This document shows, piece after piece, positions 49,520 through 59,688 of a stretch of 64,000 nt of DNA; within the stretch, counting starts at the first letter, position 1, and each line of letters begins with the position of its first letter. The translations under genes were made by a program, and so were the position numbers. Below the pieces are notes generated by a model that was not told the DNA's origin, did no database searches, and saw nothing but the letters and a program-made list of their open reading frames with translations. The DNA lies in NCBI RefSeq assembly GCF_014192335.1, contig NZ_JACHXU010000004.1, forward strand, positions 248,001 through 312,000, written 5' to 3'. This DNA comes from Aporhodopirellula rubra. Lineage in GTDB: Bacteria; Planctomycetota; Planctomycetia; Pirellulales; Pirellulaceae.

Positions 49520-52500
49520 ATGAAATTATCGGTGATGGTGCTGGGATGCCTCAGCCTCTTGATTGGAAATCCAACCGTATCTGCAGAGTTCACTCCTACT
49601 GACCTTAGGTGTGAATATCGAGAAACGCCGCTTGGAATCGATGTGGTCGCACCTCGACTTAGCTGGGTGACCGAGGCCAGACGCGTCGAAGGGAGCAAAC
49701 GGGGCTGGAACCAAACCGCCTACCAGGTTTTGGTGGCGTCGTCTGAAGAACGTCTGGATAGAGACCAAGGCGACCTGTGGGATAGCGGAAAGGTTATCTC
49801 CGCGCAAAGTAATCAGCTCGAATATGCGGGTACTCCGCTGACTTCGAACATGCGTTGTTTCTGGAAAGTGCGTGTATGGGGCAATGAAGCAACGCCCTCC
49901 GGTTGGAGTTCAAACGGGTCTTGGACCATGGGACTGCTCAAGCCCGATGATTGGCAGGCAAAGTGGATCGGCTATGACAAGGCCTACCATCCTTCGCCTG
50001 AAGAAGCCTCCGACAATAAGAAACTGAACGTTCAGGGATTGAAGTGGGTGCAGATGGCATCCGAACATGGCAAACTCTCCGTCGACACCTGTCTACGCCG
50101 ACGCATTGAATTACCGGCGGACCGTAAAGTCAAACGTGCGGTGGTAGCATGCTACGCCTTTCATTTCTGTGAGGTCAGTGTCAACGGTACTCCGATCGGA
50201 GAGGCCGCGCACTGGGAACAAACCTCGCGGTTAGATGCCACTGATTTAATGCATCCCGGAAGTAATGTGATCACCTTAGTGGTCAGCAATACCGATCCAC
50301 ATCTTCCCGCTGCGATCGGCCGCGTCGTCGTGCAATTCGAAACCGGTGACGATCTGGTCGTTCCGTTGGACAACACTTGGAAGGCCACGCAAAATCCGCC
50401 TACGGGATGGGAACAACCGGGGTTCGACGACACCTCATGGCCAGCCGCCGCAATGATCGACTCCCCGTGGTATGGACCTCCATTGGTGTCAGATTTGGCA
50501 CGCGTTCCTGCGCCGTTTTTGCGTAAGGAATTTTCGATCAACAATGGCAACTCCCAAGAGATCAAACGCGCCACCGTCTATGTGACTGCATTGGGAACCT
50601 ACGAGCTGCATCTGAACGGACAGCGAGTCGGCAACGACGTGCTCGCGCCGGGTTGGACCGAGTTTCGTAAGCGGGTGCACTACCAAACGTACGACGTCAC
50701 ATCCCAGGTAACAAGCGGCTCCAATGCAATCGGCGCCGTCCTCGGCGACGGCTGGTACGCTAGTGATCTGGCGTTCATCGGTCGCCGCAACCTTTACGGC
50801 GGCCCCCCGCGTTTCCTCGCCCAATTGGTCATCGAATTGGCAGACGGTACCACGCAAGTGATTGGCACCGACGAAAGCTGGAAAGCAACCTATGGCCCCA
50901 TTCTGCATGCCGACCTCCTGCTCGGCTGTGAGTATGACACTCGATTGGAGATGGCAGGATGGGACAAGACGGGGTTTCCCGATGAGAGTTGGAAGCCCGT
51001 CGTCTTGGGTGCCGGTGTTCACCAAGAAATCGATGTCACAAATGTCGTTAAGGCGGCCGAACAAAACAATCGCGTTAACCTCCAAGTGGAGAATGATCTG
51101 TTCGGTGACGATCCCGCCTTCAACCAAATCAAATCGTTGCGAGTCGTGTATCAGCACGATGGCATTGAAGAAACGAAAACGGTCGGTGAACACGAAACTC
51201 TGGACCTAGCAGGTGAAAACCTCGTCATCCTCAGTGCACACTACGGAAAACGTTCGACTCTCGAAGAAGACTTGCGCGTTGAGGCGTCGGTCGCAGAGCC
51301 GGCACGTGTGATCCAGGAACTGTCCGCCAAATCGATCTCTCAGCCCGATGCCAATCGCTGGATTTTCGACTTGGGCCAGAACATGGTCGGTTGGACTCGC
51401 TTGAAAATCCGAGGCGGTCAACCGGGACAACGACTAACAATCCGTCATAGCGAAATGCTCAACGACGACGGCACGATCTACACGGCCGCATTGCGAAGTT
51501 GTCCGGCAACGGACTACTTCATCTTGTCAGGCAAGGACGAAGAAATCCTGGAACCCAAGTTCACCTTCCACGGCTTTCGCTACGTAGAGATCCGTGGCCT
51601 CACGTCCGAACCACCACTCGATACGGTCACCGGAATCGTCGTGCACACGCCAATGCGTCGCACCGGACAATTCGAGTGCTCGTACCCGATGTTGAACCAA
51701 CTCTACAGCAACATTCTTTGGGGCCAGAAAGGCAACTACCTCGAGGTCCCCACCGACTGCCCCCAACGCGACGAACGAATGGGATGGACCGGTGACACTC
51801 AATTTTTCGCGCCAACCGCGGCCTACAATTTTGACGTCGCAAACTTCTTCACTCGTTGGCTGCAAACCTGCGAAGACGATCAGTTTCCTGACGGCAGGTT
51901 CCCCCACGTCGTACCGGACTTGATGGGAGAAGGCGGCTCGACGGCCTGGGGCGATGCGGCCCTCATATGCACCTACAATCTCTACCATGCATACGGCGAC
52001 ACACGCGTCGTGGCAGATCGGTTCGATTCACTAGAACGTTACATGAAGTGGCTCGACGGCCGGACCAACAATGGCATCTCGGACGTCGGAGGCTACGGCG
52101 ATTGGCTCAATGCCGGAGGAGGTGCCAAGAAAGAAGTCATTGACACGGCGTATCACGCTTACCTAGCGCGAATCATGTCCGAGATGGCTGCCGCAATTGG
52201 ACGCGTTGACGAATCCGAGCACTACAAACAGTTACACGAAACCGTGAAGACAGCCTTTGCGAAAGAATTTGTGCAACCCGACGGTTCGCTAGTCGAATCA
52301 AGCCAAACGGGCTACGCACTCGCGTTTTCGATGGACCTGCTGCCCACTGAAATGAAGCAGAAGGCCGCCGATCAGTTTGTGAACGAGATCAAAAGGTTTG
52401 ATTGGCATTTGGCAACCGGCTTCATCGGCACGCCTCGGTTGTTGCCAGCACTCAGCGCCGCTGGACGCGATGACGTCGCCTATCGATTGCTGTTCAACGA

Positions 52501-53017
52501 CACGTATCCGTCCTGGTTGTTCCCCGTCAAGAACGGTGCCACCACGATGTGGGAGCGGTGGAACGGCTGGACGCCCGAAGACGGTTTCGGGAACGTTGGT
52601 ATGAATTCGTTCAACCACTACGCTTTCGGCGCTGTCGGCGAGTATCTGTATGGTGGCGTCGGCGGAATCCAGGCAACGAGCCCTGGTTACAAAACCTTCC
52701 AAGTCAGCCCTGCTATTGGGCAAGGATTGACGTGGGCGAATACCGAATTCGATTCGATCTATGGCCGCATTACGAGCAATTGGAAACACGAAAACGGTCG
52801 ATTGACCATGGACGTGACTATACCTACCAACACTTCTGCGACAGTACGCGTCCCGACATCGGATGCATCCCTTGTGACCGAATCGGGGACACCAGTATCA
52901 CAAGCCGATGGCGTGAAGCTTCTGCGGACGGAAAGAAACGCGGCCGTCTATCGCGTGGGTTCGGGAACCTATCAGTTCCAGTCCACCTTTCCTAAGGCAA
53001 GCTCACCAGGTAACTGA
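49520..53017 (+). CDS. Glycoside hydrolase family 78 (alpha-L-rhamnosidase)
   Basis: An 1165-residue exported enzyme with a signal peptide (1-22). An Ig-like N-terminal module (PTDLRCEYRETPLGID) is followed by beta-sandwich carbohydrate-binding modules (about 150-560). The (alpha/alpha)6 catalytic barrel carries the general acid region D-C-P-Q-R-D-E752-R-M-G-W-T-G-D and the general base region M-W-E1012-R-W. A C-terminal beta-sandwich closes the protein. The family cleaves alpha-L-rhamnosides by inversion. It is 450 bases downstream of a DUF1559 unit and points toward an IS remnant. The rhamnosidase, the GH106-like enzyme and the fucosidase suggest a deoxyhexose-rich substrate. Confidence 0.93.
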   Translation: MKLSVMVLGCLSLLIGNPTVSAEFTPTDLRCEYRETPLGIDVVAPRLSWVTEARRVEGSKRGWNQTAYQVLVASSEERLDRDQGDLWDSGKVISAQSNQLEYAGTPLTSNMRCFWKVRVWGNEATPSGWSSNGSWTMGLLKPDDWQAKWIGYDKAYHPSPEEASDNKKLNVQGLKWVQMASEHGKLSVDTCLRRRIELPADRKVKRAVVACYAFHFCEVSVNGTPIGEAAHWEQTSRLDATDLMHPGSNVITLVVSNTDPHLPAAIGRVVVQFETGDDLVVPLDNTWKATQNPPTGWEQPGFDDTSWPAAAMIDSPWYGPPLVSDLARVPAPFLRKEFSINNGNSQEIKRATVYVTALGTYELHLNGQRVGNDVLAPGWTEFRKRVHYQTYDVTSQVTSGSNAIGAVLGDGWYASDLAFIGRRNLYGGPPRFLAQLVIELADGTTQVIGTDESWKATYGPILHADLLLGCEYDTRLEMAGWDKTGFPDESWKPVVLGAGVHQEIDVTNVVKAAEQNNRVNLQVENDLFGDDPAFNQIKSLRVVYQHDGIEETKTVGEHETLDLAGENLVILSAHYGKRSTLEEDLRVEASVAEPARVIQELSAKSISQPDANRWIFDLGQNMVGWTRLKIRGGQPGQRLTIRHSEMLNDDGTIYTAALRSCPATDYFILSGKDEEILEPKFTFHGFRYVEIRGLTSEPPLDTVTGIVVHTPMRRTGQFECSYPMLNQLYSNILWGQKGNYLEVPTDCPQRDERMGWTGDTQFFAPTAAYNFDVANFFTRWLQTCEDDQFPDGRFPHVVPDLMGEGGSTAWGDAALICTYNLYHAYGDTRVVADRFDSLERYMKWLDGRTNNGISDVGGYGDWLNAGGGAKKEVIDTAYHAYLARIMSEMAAAIGRVDESEHYKQLHETVKTAFAKEFVQPDGSLVESSQTGYALAFSMDLLPTEMKQKAADQFVNEIKRFDWHLATGFIGTPRLLPALSAAGRDDVAYRLLFNDTYPSWLFPVKNGATTMWERWNGWTPEDGFGNVGMNSFNHYAFGAVGEYLYGGVGGIQATSPGYKTFQVSPAIGQGLTWANTEFDSIYGRITSNWKHENGRLTMDVTIPTNTSATVRVPTSDASLVTESGTPVSQADGVKLLRTERNAAVYRVGSGTYQFQSTFPKASSPGN

Positions 53018-53059
53018 TTCATCTCAGTACTCAGGTTTCGATCAGCAATGATTGAATAC

Positions 53060-53897
53060 CAAATGCAGCCAAGGGGCGGGGGCGGCGGACCCTTTCGAGG
53101 ACTCCGTCGCCCCACTTGGAACATTTCCATTTTTTTCATGCGATGCTTCCCCGGCTTCGTGCAGGCTTGTGTGCGCCTCGGCGTTGATCGGCTGGATAAA
53201 CGCATTCAGCTCATCGAATACTTCTTTAGCTGCCTTGGACACCCTGAAGACGCGTGGACAAACGAGAGACCTCACCCCAATTTCGTTTGGAAAGCTTCGC
53301 CTTGAGATTCCGCTCTTTGCGAACCAAGCAGCGTTGAACCACTGCATCGGGAAAGTGTTCTTTGACGGCACCACGCAACGCGTCACTTCCGTCGAGTACG
53401 ACGCACAGACGATGAGAGCAAGTGAAGCCGCGTTTCATAATTTGGCTCATTAGATCACTCGTAATTTCCAAGCTTTCGCTACTACCAAGGACAAAGTCCA
53501 GGACCTGCTTTCGACTTTCGGTATCGATCCCCAACGCGACGACTGCAGTCCGATCGCTGCTCAAGCGAATCCCATCAAGCATCAGCACTCACCAACTCTG
53601 CGCTCCCCAATCCTTGCCTCGCAATTCGCAGACAAACTTGTGCCCCACCTCTTTCCACAATCGCGATACATTCGACCGGCTGACGCCTGGGGAATTCGGC
53701 TTGATATCCTCAATCGATCGGCTGCTAACGAGGGACACGATCGCCCGGATGATCTGCGTCTGCAACTGACTGGGATCCGTCGCCGCTCGATAAGTGGCCA
53801 ATTCGACGTCGTGACTGCCCCCGTCAGTTGCCGCCGACAAAAATTGGAAAGTTGCGGAGGGCCGATGCCGGGAGTATCTGCAAGTCAGCACATCGGT
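53060..53897 (-). pseudogene. Degenerate IS256-family (mutator-type) transposase
   Basis: A decayed transposase. Residues such as G-V-S-R-S-N-V-S-R-L-W-K-E-V-G (helix-turn-helix part) lie in the first segment (53589-53891). An in-frame TGA at 53589-53591 comes next. The catalytic part follows with the DDE-type strand M-L-D-G-I-R-L-S and then V-A-L-G-I-D-T-E-S-R-K-Q-V-L-D-F-V-L-G. A one-base frameshift near 53232-53240 moves the rest (V-F-D-E-L-N-A-F-I-Q-P) to another frame, and the C-terminus is missing. It lies between the convergent rhamnosidase genes. Boundaries are approximate; no terminal inverted repeats were found by eye. Confidence 0.8.
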
Positions 53898-53926
53898 TCA
53901 CCAAATATGCTGACCGCCAAATCGCA

Positions 53927-56900
53927 CTAATCATCCACGTGGGACTCCGTCACTTGACGAATCTCCGAACTCAAACGCTGCAGTCGTTCACGAATTGGTT
54001 TCAACTGCGGCGTAATCGAACGGAAGTATGCCGCCAACGTCTCCTGCTGTTCGCTACTGCGTTGGTTTCGTTCTATCCTTAGGAGCTCCTCAACTTCAAA
54101 GGGGACGTGACGCAGCGGCTTTGACATCGTCGTCACTGCAACTTCCAGATCGTCTGGAATGCCGGCAGACTTTTCCAAAGTAAGCACGAGTTTGGCGCCG
54201 CCTTTGTATTCAATTGCTGGCCGCATCTCGAATATCATTCCGTCACGCTGGCTTACCTCTTGGGGGCCATCCCAAACTTCTGTGTTTCTACTTCCGAATG
54301 GTGGATGCATCTTTTCATCGCTCGTTAGCCATGACTCACTAGGCACTTGCACCAGTTTGATCGGTTGAGGTGATAGACACAGCTCGCACTTCGGATTCGG
54401 GAAGTCATAGACAACCTGTTGCCACACCACACGACCTTGATCGTCCAGCAGGGAGACGCGGAACCGGTCAAGTCGCGTCTGCAGCTGGCCATCGGTGCGA
54501 TTCCAGATCACGATCCGACTCACTTCCTGCATCGCCCCCAAATCAACTTCCCACCACGGATTCGCTTCGAACGCAGTGTGCGATACAGAGTCATTGGACC
54601 AGGTACCGTCGGTATTCCCATCGATCGCACGCTCCGCGCCTCCATTGAACGAGGTTGTGGATTGTCGCGCCGTTCCAGACGTCGCGAGATTGACGTCATC
54701 ATGAAACACCTCTATCTCGGCCAGATGCAAAAACTGAGATTGTTCCAAGACATCTAAACGCACCGTGCGGCCTCGAAACTGAGCATCGTTCGGCAACGAC
54801 GCTGTCAGCGAGACCTGCTCAACAGTAAGACGAGTATCGGAATCACGCGGCTGCACCAATGCGTTCAAGCGAATACCGGTGATGTCCGTCAATTTCGTAT
54901 TGAACTCGAATTCTTCAACATCCGAATCAAGCTTTTCATCATCCACAGGCACAGTTCGATCGGCTGGCGAGTCAATCGGGTTGCTCGACTCTGGCGTCTG
55001 AGGCAGCGGGATTAGCGGTGTCCACGAATACTGTGACTCCCAATCACGCTGAGCTGCCAACACGTCATCGGTCGACTTTGTTAGTAGCCCATTAAGTCGA
55101 TCGGACTCTTGTTTCGCCCATGATAGCCAGTCCTGAGACTGCAGTTGTTGTCGCAGCATCACCGGGCCCAACAGTCCCGAGTCGGTTGGTCCCAGGTTGT
55201 CCGAACGATTTGTTTGCAAGTAATGCGGTGCAATGGTGTTGGCGACGTGGATTTCCAGCAAATTATCCCCTGCATGGATGTAGCCCGATAGATCGAAACG
55301 GAATGGACGTGCCAAACGCACACCCGCCGATTTGCCGTTGACGAATAGTTCAGCGGCGACCTGTACATTGCCCAAGTCCAACTCGGTTGGCCGTTCAGCT
55401 TCTTCTTTCGTGAGCTCAAGTGACTGCTTGTAAACACCGATCCCCGAATAGGTAGGCAGCGCAAAATCGGTCCATAAACCGGGCTGGATCGTACCGCCAG
55501 CAAGCTCCATCGCGATCGGCTGCGGAAACACTGCCCCCGCATAGTCGCCACGTGGCAGGAGCAAACGAACCGCAACCTGGGATACACCCCGCGGCGGCGT
55601 GTGTACCGTCGCGATCCCTTTGTGGACCGGCACTTCCGTTCCATCGACCCACACGCGGCCCGACGCCGTTGTCCCCAGAATCAATCGACTCAAGCCTGGC
55701 GGTGCCTTAAAGCGATACCACCCCACAGGCCGCGTCTGATGCGAGAAGACATCGTAAGTCACCTCAGGCACCTCGTCAAAGCAGGTGATATTGGGTGAGT
55801 CCAGGTCGACGGCCAAACGTCGACGAGGTTCAGTCACGGCACCCACGTTTTGCAGCGGCGCATTTCCAAACGGTTCACCACCCATCGCTGCAACCACCTT
55901 GACCGCAGCCCAATCACCGTCGTCAAACTCACACGTTTGCCAGTGGTCCACTTCACGAGCGCTTCCGCGCCATGTTTCGTCCGTCACAAGTGCAATGGTT
56001 TGTCCACCGGCGAAGTCGGCACGCATCGCCAGCGCCAGTGCTTGGTCGCTGATCTCACCGCGTACGTTCTGATCAAACAGCACCTGAATCCAAACCGCAA
56101 TCACGTTCTTACCCGGTTGCAAATAGGATGTAATGTTGACGGTCTCAGGGTTCGTCCATCTAGCCCACGGACCAATATCCTCCTCCACTTGCTTGCCGTT
56201 GACGAACAATCGGTAACCCGTGTAGCCGGTGACGACAACGCGAGCATTGAGCGGCACATCGGAGAGCTCAAACGACTTGCGAAAATAGCCAGATGCTGTG
56301 CCTGGAACTTGAATCCACTTCGCTTCAGCGAACGGCGGTTCTTGGTCTCCTTCGCCCGCTTCATCGAGCGTCGATCGCGTTGGCGGTTCTGCTTGAACGT
56401 ACAACATGCCATGCCCACCATCGGCTAATTCAAGTAGCACGGAGTTGTTACCGCGCCGCAGCGGCAAATTCCCCACGGCCCCCTCGATCGGTTGTTCGAC
56501 GCCGTTGACCCACAAGCGGGCCGCCGATTGCCGCAACTGGATACTCAATCCAAGTCGTTGATCACCGCGTGAATGGATGCGGGTGAAGAGAGTGCTGCGT
56601 CCTTGGGGCAAAGCGATAAAGTTCTGATCAATCGCTCCGTCCGGATAGCTACCATGCCCGCCCCACGGTGCGGGTTGATACAGCCCTAACTTTTGTGAAA
56701 ACTCAACAGGCTGCCAAGTGTAAGTATCGTTGCCTAGCGTCACCTGACGACCTGGTTCAAAGGTATTGTCATCCTTTTTGAGCAGCGACTCGGTAGCCGT
56801 TTCAGAACTAACGTCATTCAGAGACAACCAATACGGTCCAGTACTGTATTTAGCCACTGACCACTGGCTGTCATCCAAGTCGGTTTTGTGCCAATCGACA

Positions 56901-59317
56901 ACCTGCTCGGCTGAATCAGACGTCTCTAACGCATATTTGAACGAACGAACCTCTGGCCCAATCAGCTCTTGGCTTGGCGGCCAGCGAAATTCACCGTGGC
57001 GATTGTCGCGAGTGGGGATCACCGAAAACGCCCATTCCTCATCCAATATGCGATCAAGCGATTCCGGCTGCAGTAGTCGACGGGGAGCCCGACGCGCAAC
57101 TTTGCCTTCGGGTTCAAACACGATTAATTGCGCCACATTGCCATCAAGAAGTTGTCGCACGAGCGTGTGTTCGCCATCCGGTTCAAACCAATCCACTTCT
57201 CTCGCTTTTCCTGTAAACGAATCCCACAATTGCGGAGTCCCTTGAGCCCGAAAGCGAGCTTCCAACTCGACGGGATCTACGGATGTGTTCTGAAGTAAGT
57301 ACACGTCTGTTTCTCCGATTCGCCGGTGCGTCACAAACACGGGCTGCGGAGTCGTTGGTTGGAAATCACGCACGACAGCACGATTGACAATGTTGGTCAG
57401 TTGTTCGTCATTGGCACTGATCCAGGTAACGCTGCCTCCGCTGTCGAACGAGTGCTCGTGTGGAATCGCCGGTGGTTGGCTGGCAGATCGTTCACCCAGT
57501 AACAGCGTCAACAATTCCGCTAACTTTGGATCCTCACGCCCCGACTCGGTGCTGGTCGTGGGTAATTGGCCACAGAAGATCACGCATCCACCACTTTCAG
57601 CGAATGCGAGAGCCTTTTCCAGCACCTCACGGCGTACCGTTGTTTGCGGCCCAAAGACAAGTGCTTGATAACTGTTACCGGCCACAGTCAACTTGCCGTT
57701 GGCAATCTGAGCTCGCAAGATGGAGTCATCATCAATGATGTCGTTGTCGATCGATTCATCAAAAACCCTTCTCGACAACTGCATATATTGGTTGTAATCC
57801 GGCGTGGGCGTCCCTGGAACATCACCCGCCAACATGCCAGCCACGGGGTAATGGACGGCAACATCCGTCACATGAGTGCCTTGGCTCATCACAAAACTCA
57901 TTCTCGCTACCCAATCGGATAGTTTCCCGTAATAACGCCAATATGGTTGCCTCCAATGCGGATCAGGCGCAGCATGTTCCCACGCCGCTGCGCGTGCGGA
58001 ATAGTACAGTCCATGCTCATTGTACAAATTCGCTCCAAACGCATAGTTTGCCGACAACCAAGACAGTGCCTGATCCGTCGTCCGCCCCCAACCGCTAGAG
58101 TGAAACACCTCGGCCCATACACGTGGCCGCTCGTAGAGCCGCGCAAGCGATGCCGCAATCTTGGTGTCGTAGTAATTACGTTGTGTGAGCGGCGATTGTC
58201 CGAAATCGTCATAACCGGGGGCGCTAAACCAACGCTGCGTGCGAAAGTAGTCGATATACCCGAAACTCTGTTGCACAAGGTTCTGGCGCCCCCAGTTGTC
58301 ATGACTGGTCTGCAATCCGCGTAACTCCGCCCATTCGAATACCCGACGCCAATAACAGCGTTCGTCTTCCATCAAATAAGTGTCGTAGTAGTCCGTTCGA
58401 TACTTTGGGGTCAGAGCACCGACATCGAAGTGCAAAGCGGGGATAGCCCGAGCGATATCGTATCCACAACGCTGCTTAAACAACTCGGCCAAACTGTCGG
58501 TGTAGACATCACGCGGCGTTGAGGGGTGTTCGTCTTGAAACATGCCAACAAACGATTTCCCCATCGCATCATGTCCCAATCGCCGCTCTACCTCACCGTA
58601 GAGCATGTCAAGAAACGTATCGGTAGATTGATCGCTTAATTGAAAGATCGTTTCAGGCGCGGCGACCGAGACAGCGACTCGCCACGAGCCGTCGGTGGGA
58701 GTCCATCGCAACACACGGTCATCTAGATAATCAGTTAGATCCACGCTCTGTGCATCATCAGCAACCCCACCGGTGAGCGGATAGGCTCGAACGCCCAAGC
58801 ATTCGCCGTTAGGGAGCACTAAATCCACCGGCGATTTCGGGTCTGCGTCCACCTGCAGGAAGACTACACGCGAAGTGCGATTATCCTGAGTTTTGGCGGC
58901 TGCTTTTTCCAGCCATCCGTAGTGCCCGTAGCCGATTTGATCATACGCCCATAACGTCATCCCCAACCGCTGGCACTCTTCGTGGACGAACTCGAACATC
59001 TCCCACCACTTCGGAGTGAAGGACGGAGGATCACAACGCGCCGGGGATCGCTGAATTGGGCAGACAGAGCGAACACCTTTCGCCGCGAGCGTTTCCAATT
59101 CCCAAGTCACTCGCTCCCTGGCCATCGGCTCTCCTTCCCACCACCACAACGGCACTTCGCCATAGCGGGCATAGTCGGTCTGCTGAAAAGCCTGCCACAA
59201 CTGGCCATACGTTTGGAACTGCTCGCCTGGCTGATCCTGCTCTTGAGCCCACGTTGGCGCGATTCCGAAACTACCTATCAAAATGGATATGCCAACGATC
59301 CAATGTGCATGCCGCAT
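53927..59317 (-). CDS. Giant secreted glycosidase, GH106-like (alpha-L-rhamnosidase type) with discoidin-like domain
   Basis: A 1796-residue protein with a signal peptide (1-24). The N-terminal TIM-barrel part starts with V-P-L-W-W-W-E-G-E-P near residue 55 and holds an acidic motif G-M-F-Q-D-E-H-P-S around 255. This resembles GH106 rhamnosidases. Beta-sandwich modules follow near 1000 (YFRKSFELSDVP, LFVNGKQVEED) and near 1310-1390 (the TELDLGNVQVAAELFVNGKS module typical of the GH106/GH2 C-terminus). A galactose-binding, discoidin-like module lies near 1510-1660 (AIDGNTDGTWSN, WWEVDLG). The length is well above the usual 1000-1200. The gene follows DUF1559 unit D on the minus strand. The family assignment is from motifs only. 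Confidence 0.7.
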   Translation of the reverse strand: MRHAHWIVGISILIGSFGIAPTWAQEQDQPGEQFQTYGQLWQAFQQTDYARYGEVPLWWWEGEPMARERVTWELETLAAKGVRSVCPIQRSPARCDPPSFTPKWWEMFEFVHEECQRLGMTLWAYDQIGYGHYGWLEKAAAKTQDNRTSRVVFLQVDADPKSPVDLVLPNGECLGVRAYPLTGGVADDAQSVDLTDYLDDRVLRWTPTDGSWRVAVSVAAPETIFQLSDQSTDTFLDMLYGEVERRLGHDAMGKSFVGMFQDEHPSTPRDVYTDSLAELFKQRCGYDIARAIPALHFDVGALTPKYRTDYYDTYLMEDERCYWRRVFEWAELRGLQTSHDNWGRQNLVQQSFGYIDYFRTQRWFSAPGYDDFGQSPLTQRNYYDTKIAASLARLYERPRVWAEVFHSSGWGRTTDQALSWLSANYAFGANLYNEHGLYYSARAAAWEHAAPDPHWRQPYWRYYGKLSDWVARMSFVMSQGTHVTDVAVHYPVAGMLAGDVPGTPTPDYNQYMQLSRRVFDESIDNDIIDDDSILRAQIANGKLTVAGNSYQALVFGPQTTVRREVLEKALAFAESGGCVIFCGQLPTTSTESGREDPKLAELLTLLLGERSASQPPAIPHEHSFDSGGSVTWISANDEQLTNIVNRAVVRDFQPTTPQPVFVTHRRIGETDVYLLQNTSVDPVELEARFRAQGTPQLWDSFTGKAREVDWFEPDGEHTLVRQLLDGNVAQLIVFEPEGKVARRAPRRLLQPESLDRILDEEWAFSVIPTRDNRHGEFRWPPSQELIGPEVRSFKYALETSDSAEQVVDWHKTDLDDSQWSVAKYSTGPYWLSLNDVSSETATESLLKKDDNTFEPGRQVTLGNDTYTWQPVEFSQKLGLYQPAPWGGHGSYPDGAIDQNFIALPQGRSTLFTRIHSRGDQRLGLSIQLRQSAARLWVNGVEQPIEGAVGNLPLRRGNNSVLLELADGGHGMLYVQAEPPTRSTLDEAGEGDQEPPFAEAKWIQVPGTASGYFRKSFELSDVPLNARVVVTGYTGYRLFVNGKQVEEDIGPWARWTNPETVNITSYLQPGKNVIAVWIQVLFDQNVRGEISDQALALAMRADFAGGQTIALVTDETWRGSAREVDHWQTCEFDDGDWAAVKVVAAMGGEPFGNAPLQNVGAVTEPRRRLAVDLDSPNITCFDEVPEVTYDVFSHQTRPVGWYRFKAPPGLSRLILGTTASGRVWVDGTEVPVHKGIATVHTPPRGVSQVAVRLLLPRGDYAGAVFPQPIAMELAGGTIQPGLWTDFALPTYSGIGVYKQSLELTKEEAERPTELDLGNVQVAAELFVNGKSAGVRLARPFRFDLSGYIHAGDNLLEIHVANTIAPHYLQTNRSDNLGPTDSGLLGPVMLRQQLQSQDWLSWAKQESDRLNGLLTKSTDDVLAAQRDWESQYSWTPLIPLPQTPESSNPIDSPADRTVPVDDEKLDSDVEEFEFNTKLTDITGIRLNALVQPRDSDTRLTVEQVSLTASLPNDAQFRGRTVRLDVLEQSQFLHLAEIEVFHDDVNLATSGTARQSTTSFNGGAERAIDGNTDGTWSNDSVSHTAFEANPWWEVDLGAMQEVSRIVIWNRTDGQLQTRLDRFRVSLLDDQGRVVWQQVVYDFPNPKCELCLSPQPIKLVQVPSESWLTSDEKMHPPFGSRNTEVWDGPQEVSQRDGMIFEMRPAIEYKGGAKLVLTLEKSAGIPDDLEVAVTTMSKPLRHVPFEVEELLRIERNQRSSEQQETLAAYFRSITPQLKPIRERLQRLSSEIRQVTESHVDD

Positions 59318-59513
59318 AATTATACCTCGTGTATGTAATCTTGTAGTTTGGCAGTAGTTTTATTCTTTTGTGACATCCGCTATCGCGCCGTTTAGTGCAG
59401 TTGCTTTGACACGATTGGCTGATCCCAACATGAAACTTGCGTTCCCTGGATCCTGACTGAAAATAAACCGCCTTCGAGGCTCCCTGCCACCTGAGGGAAC
59501 CTGCTATTTATGA

Positions 59514-59533
59514 GGGCCCCGCAATCGGGGCCC
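59514..59533. repeat. GC-rich perfect hairpin
   Basis: GGGCCCCG-CAAT-CGGGGCCC, an 8-bp perfect stem with a four-base loop. It lies about 70 bases from the second hairpin, in the untranslated region downstream of DUF1559 (D). Confidence 0.7.
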
Positions 59534-59589
59534 GGGAACCAGTGCCTTTAGCCGCTAGATCTGGAGAACTCTGCTTCTTTTAGCTACCA

Positions 59590-59622
59590 CCGTAGCGAAA
59601 CACTCTGCGTGTTTCGCTACGG
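59590..59622 (-). terminator. Perfect 14-bp hairpin after DUF1559 (D)
   Basis: CCGTAGCGAAACAC (59590-59603) pairs perfectly with GTGTTTCGCTACGG (59609-59622) around a five-base loop. It is 66 bases past the DUF1559 stop on the minus strand. No long T-run is present. Its exact symmetry could also reflect a small mobile inverted-repeat element. Confidence 0.55.
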
Positions 59623-59688
59623 GTGTCGCTTCGCTACTATGAGAAAAAGAACGCTTGCTCTGACCCGAACCAACGAATCCTGGGTTGG

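Larger units (their letters stand above)
59318..59688. other. Intergenic region with two perfect hairpins
   Basis: A 371-base gap between the GH106-like gene and DUF1559 (D), both on the minus strand. It carries the two hairpins listed separately and no supported gene. Confidence 0.5.

Noticed and set aside
53226..53588. The second IS256 segment as a separate gene starting at GTG
   Set aside because: It continues directly from the upstream segment after one in-frame stop, so it is part of one broken transposase.
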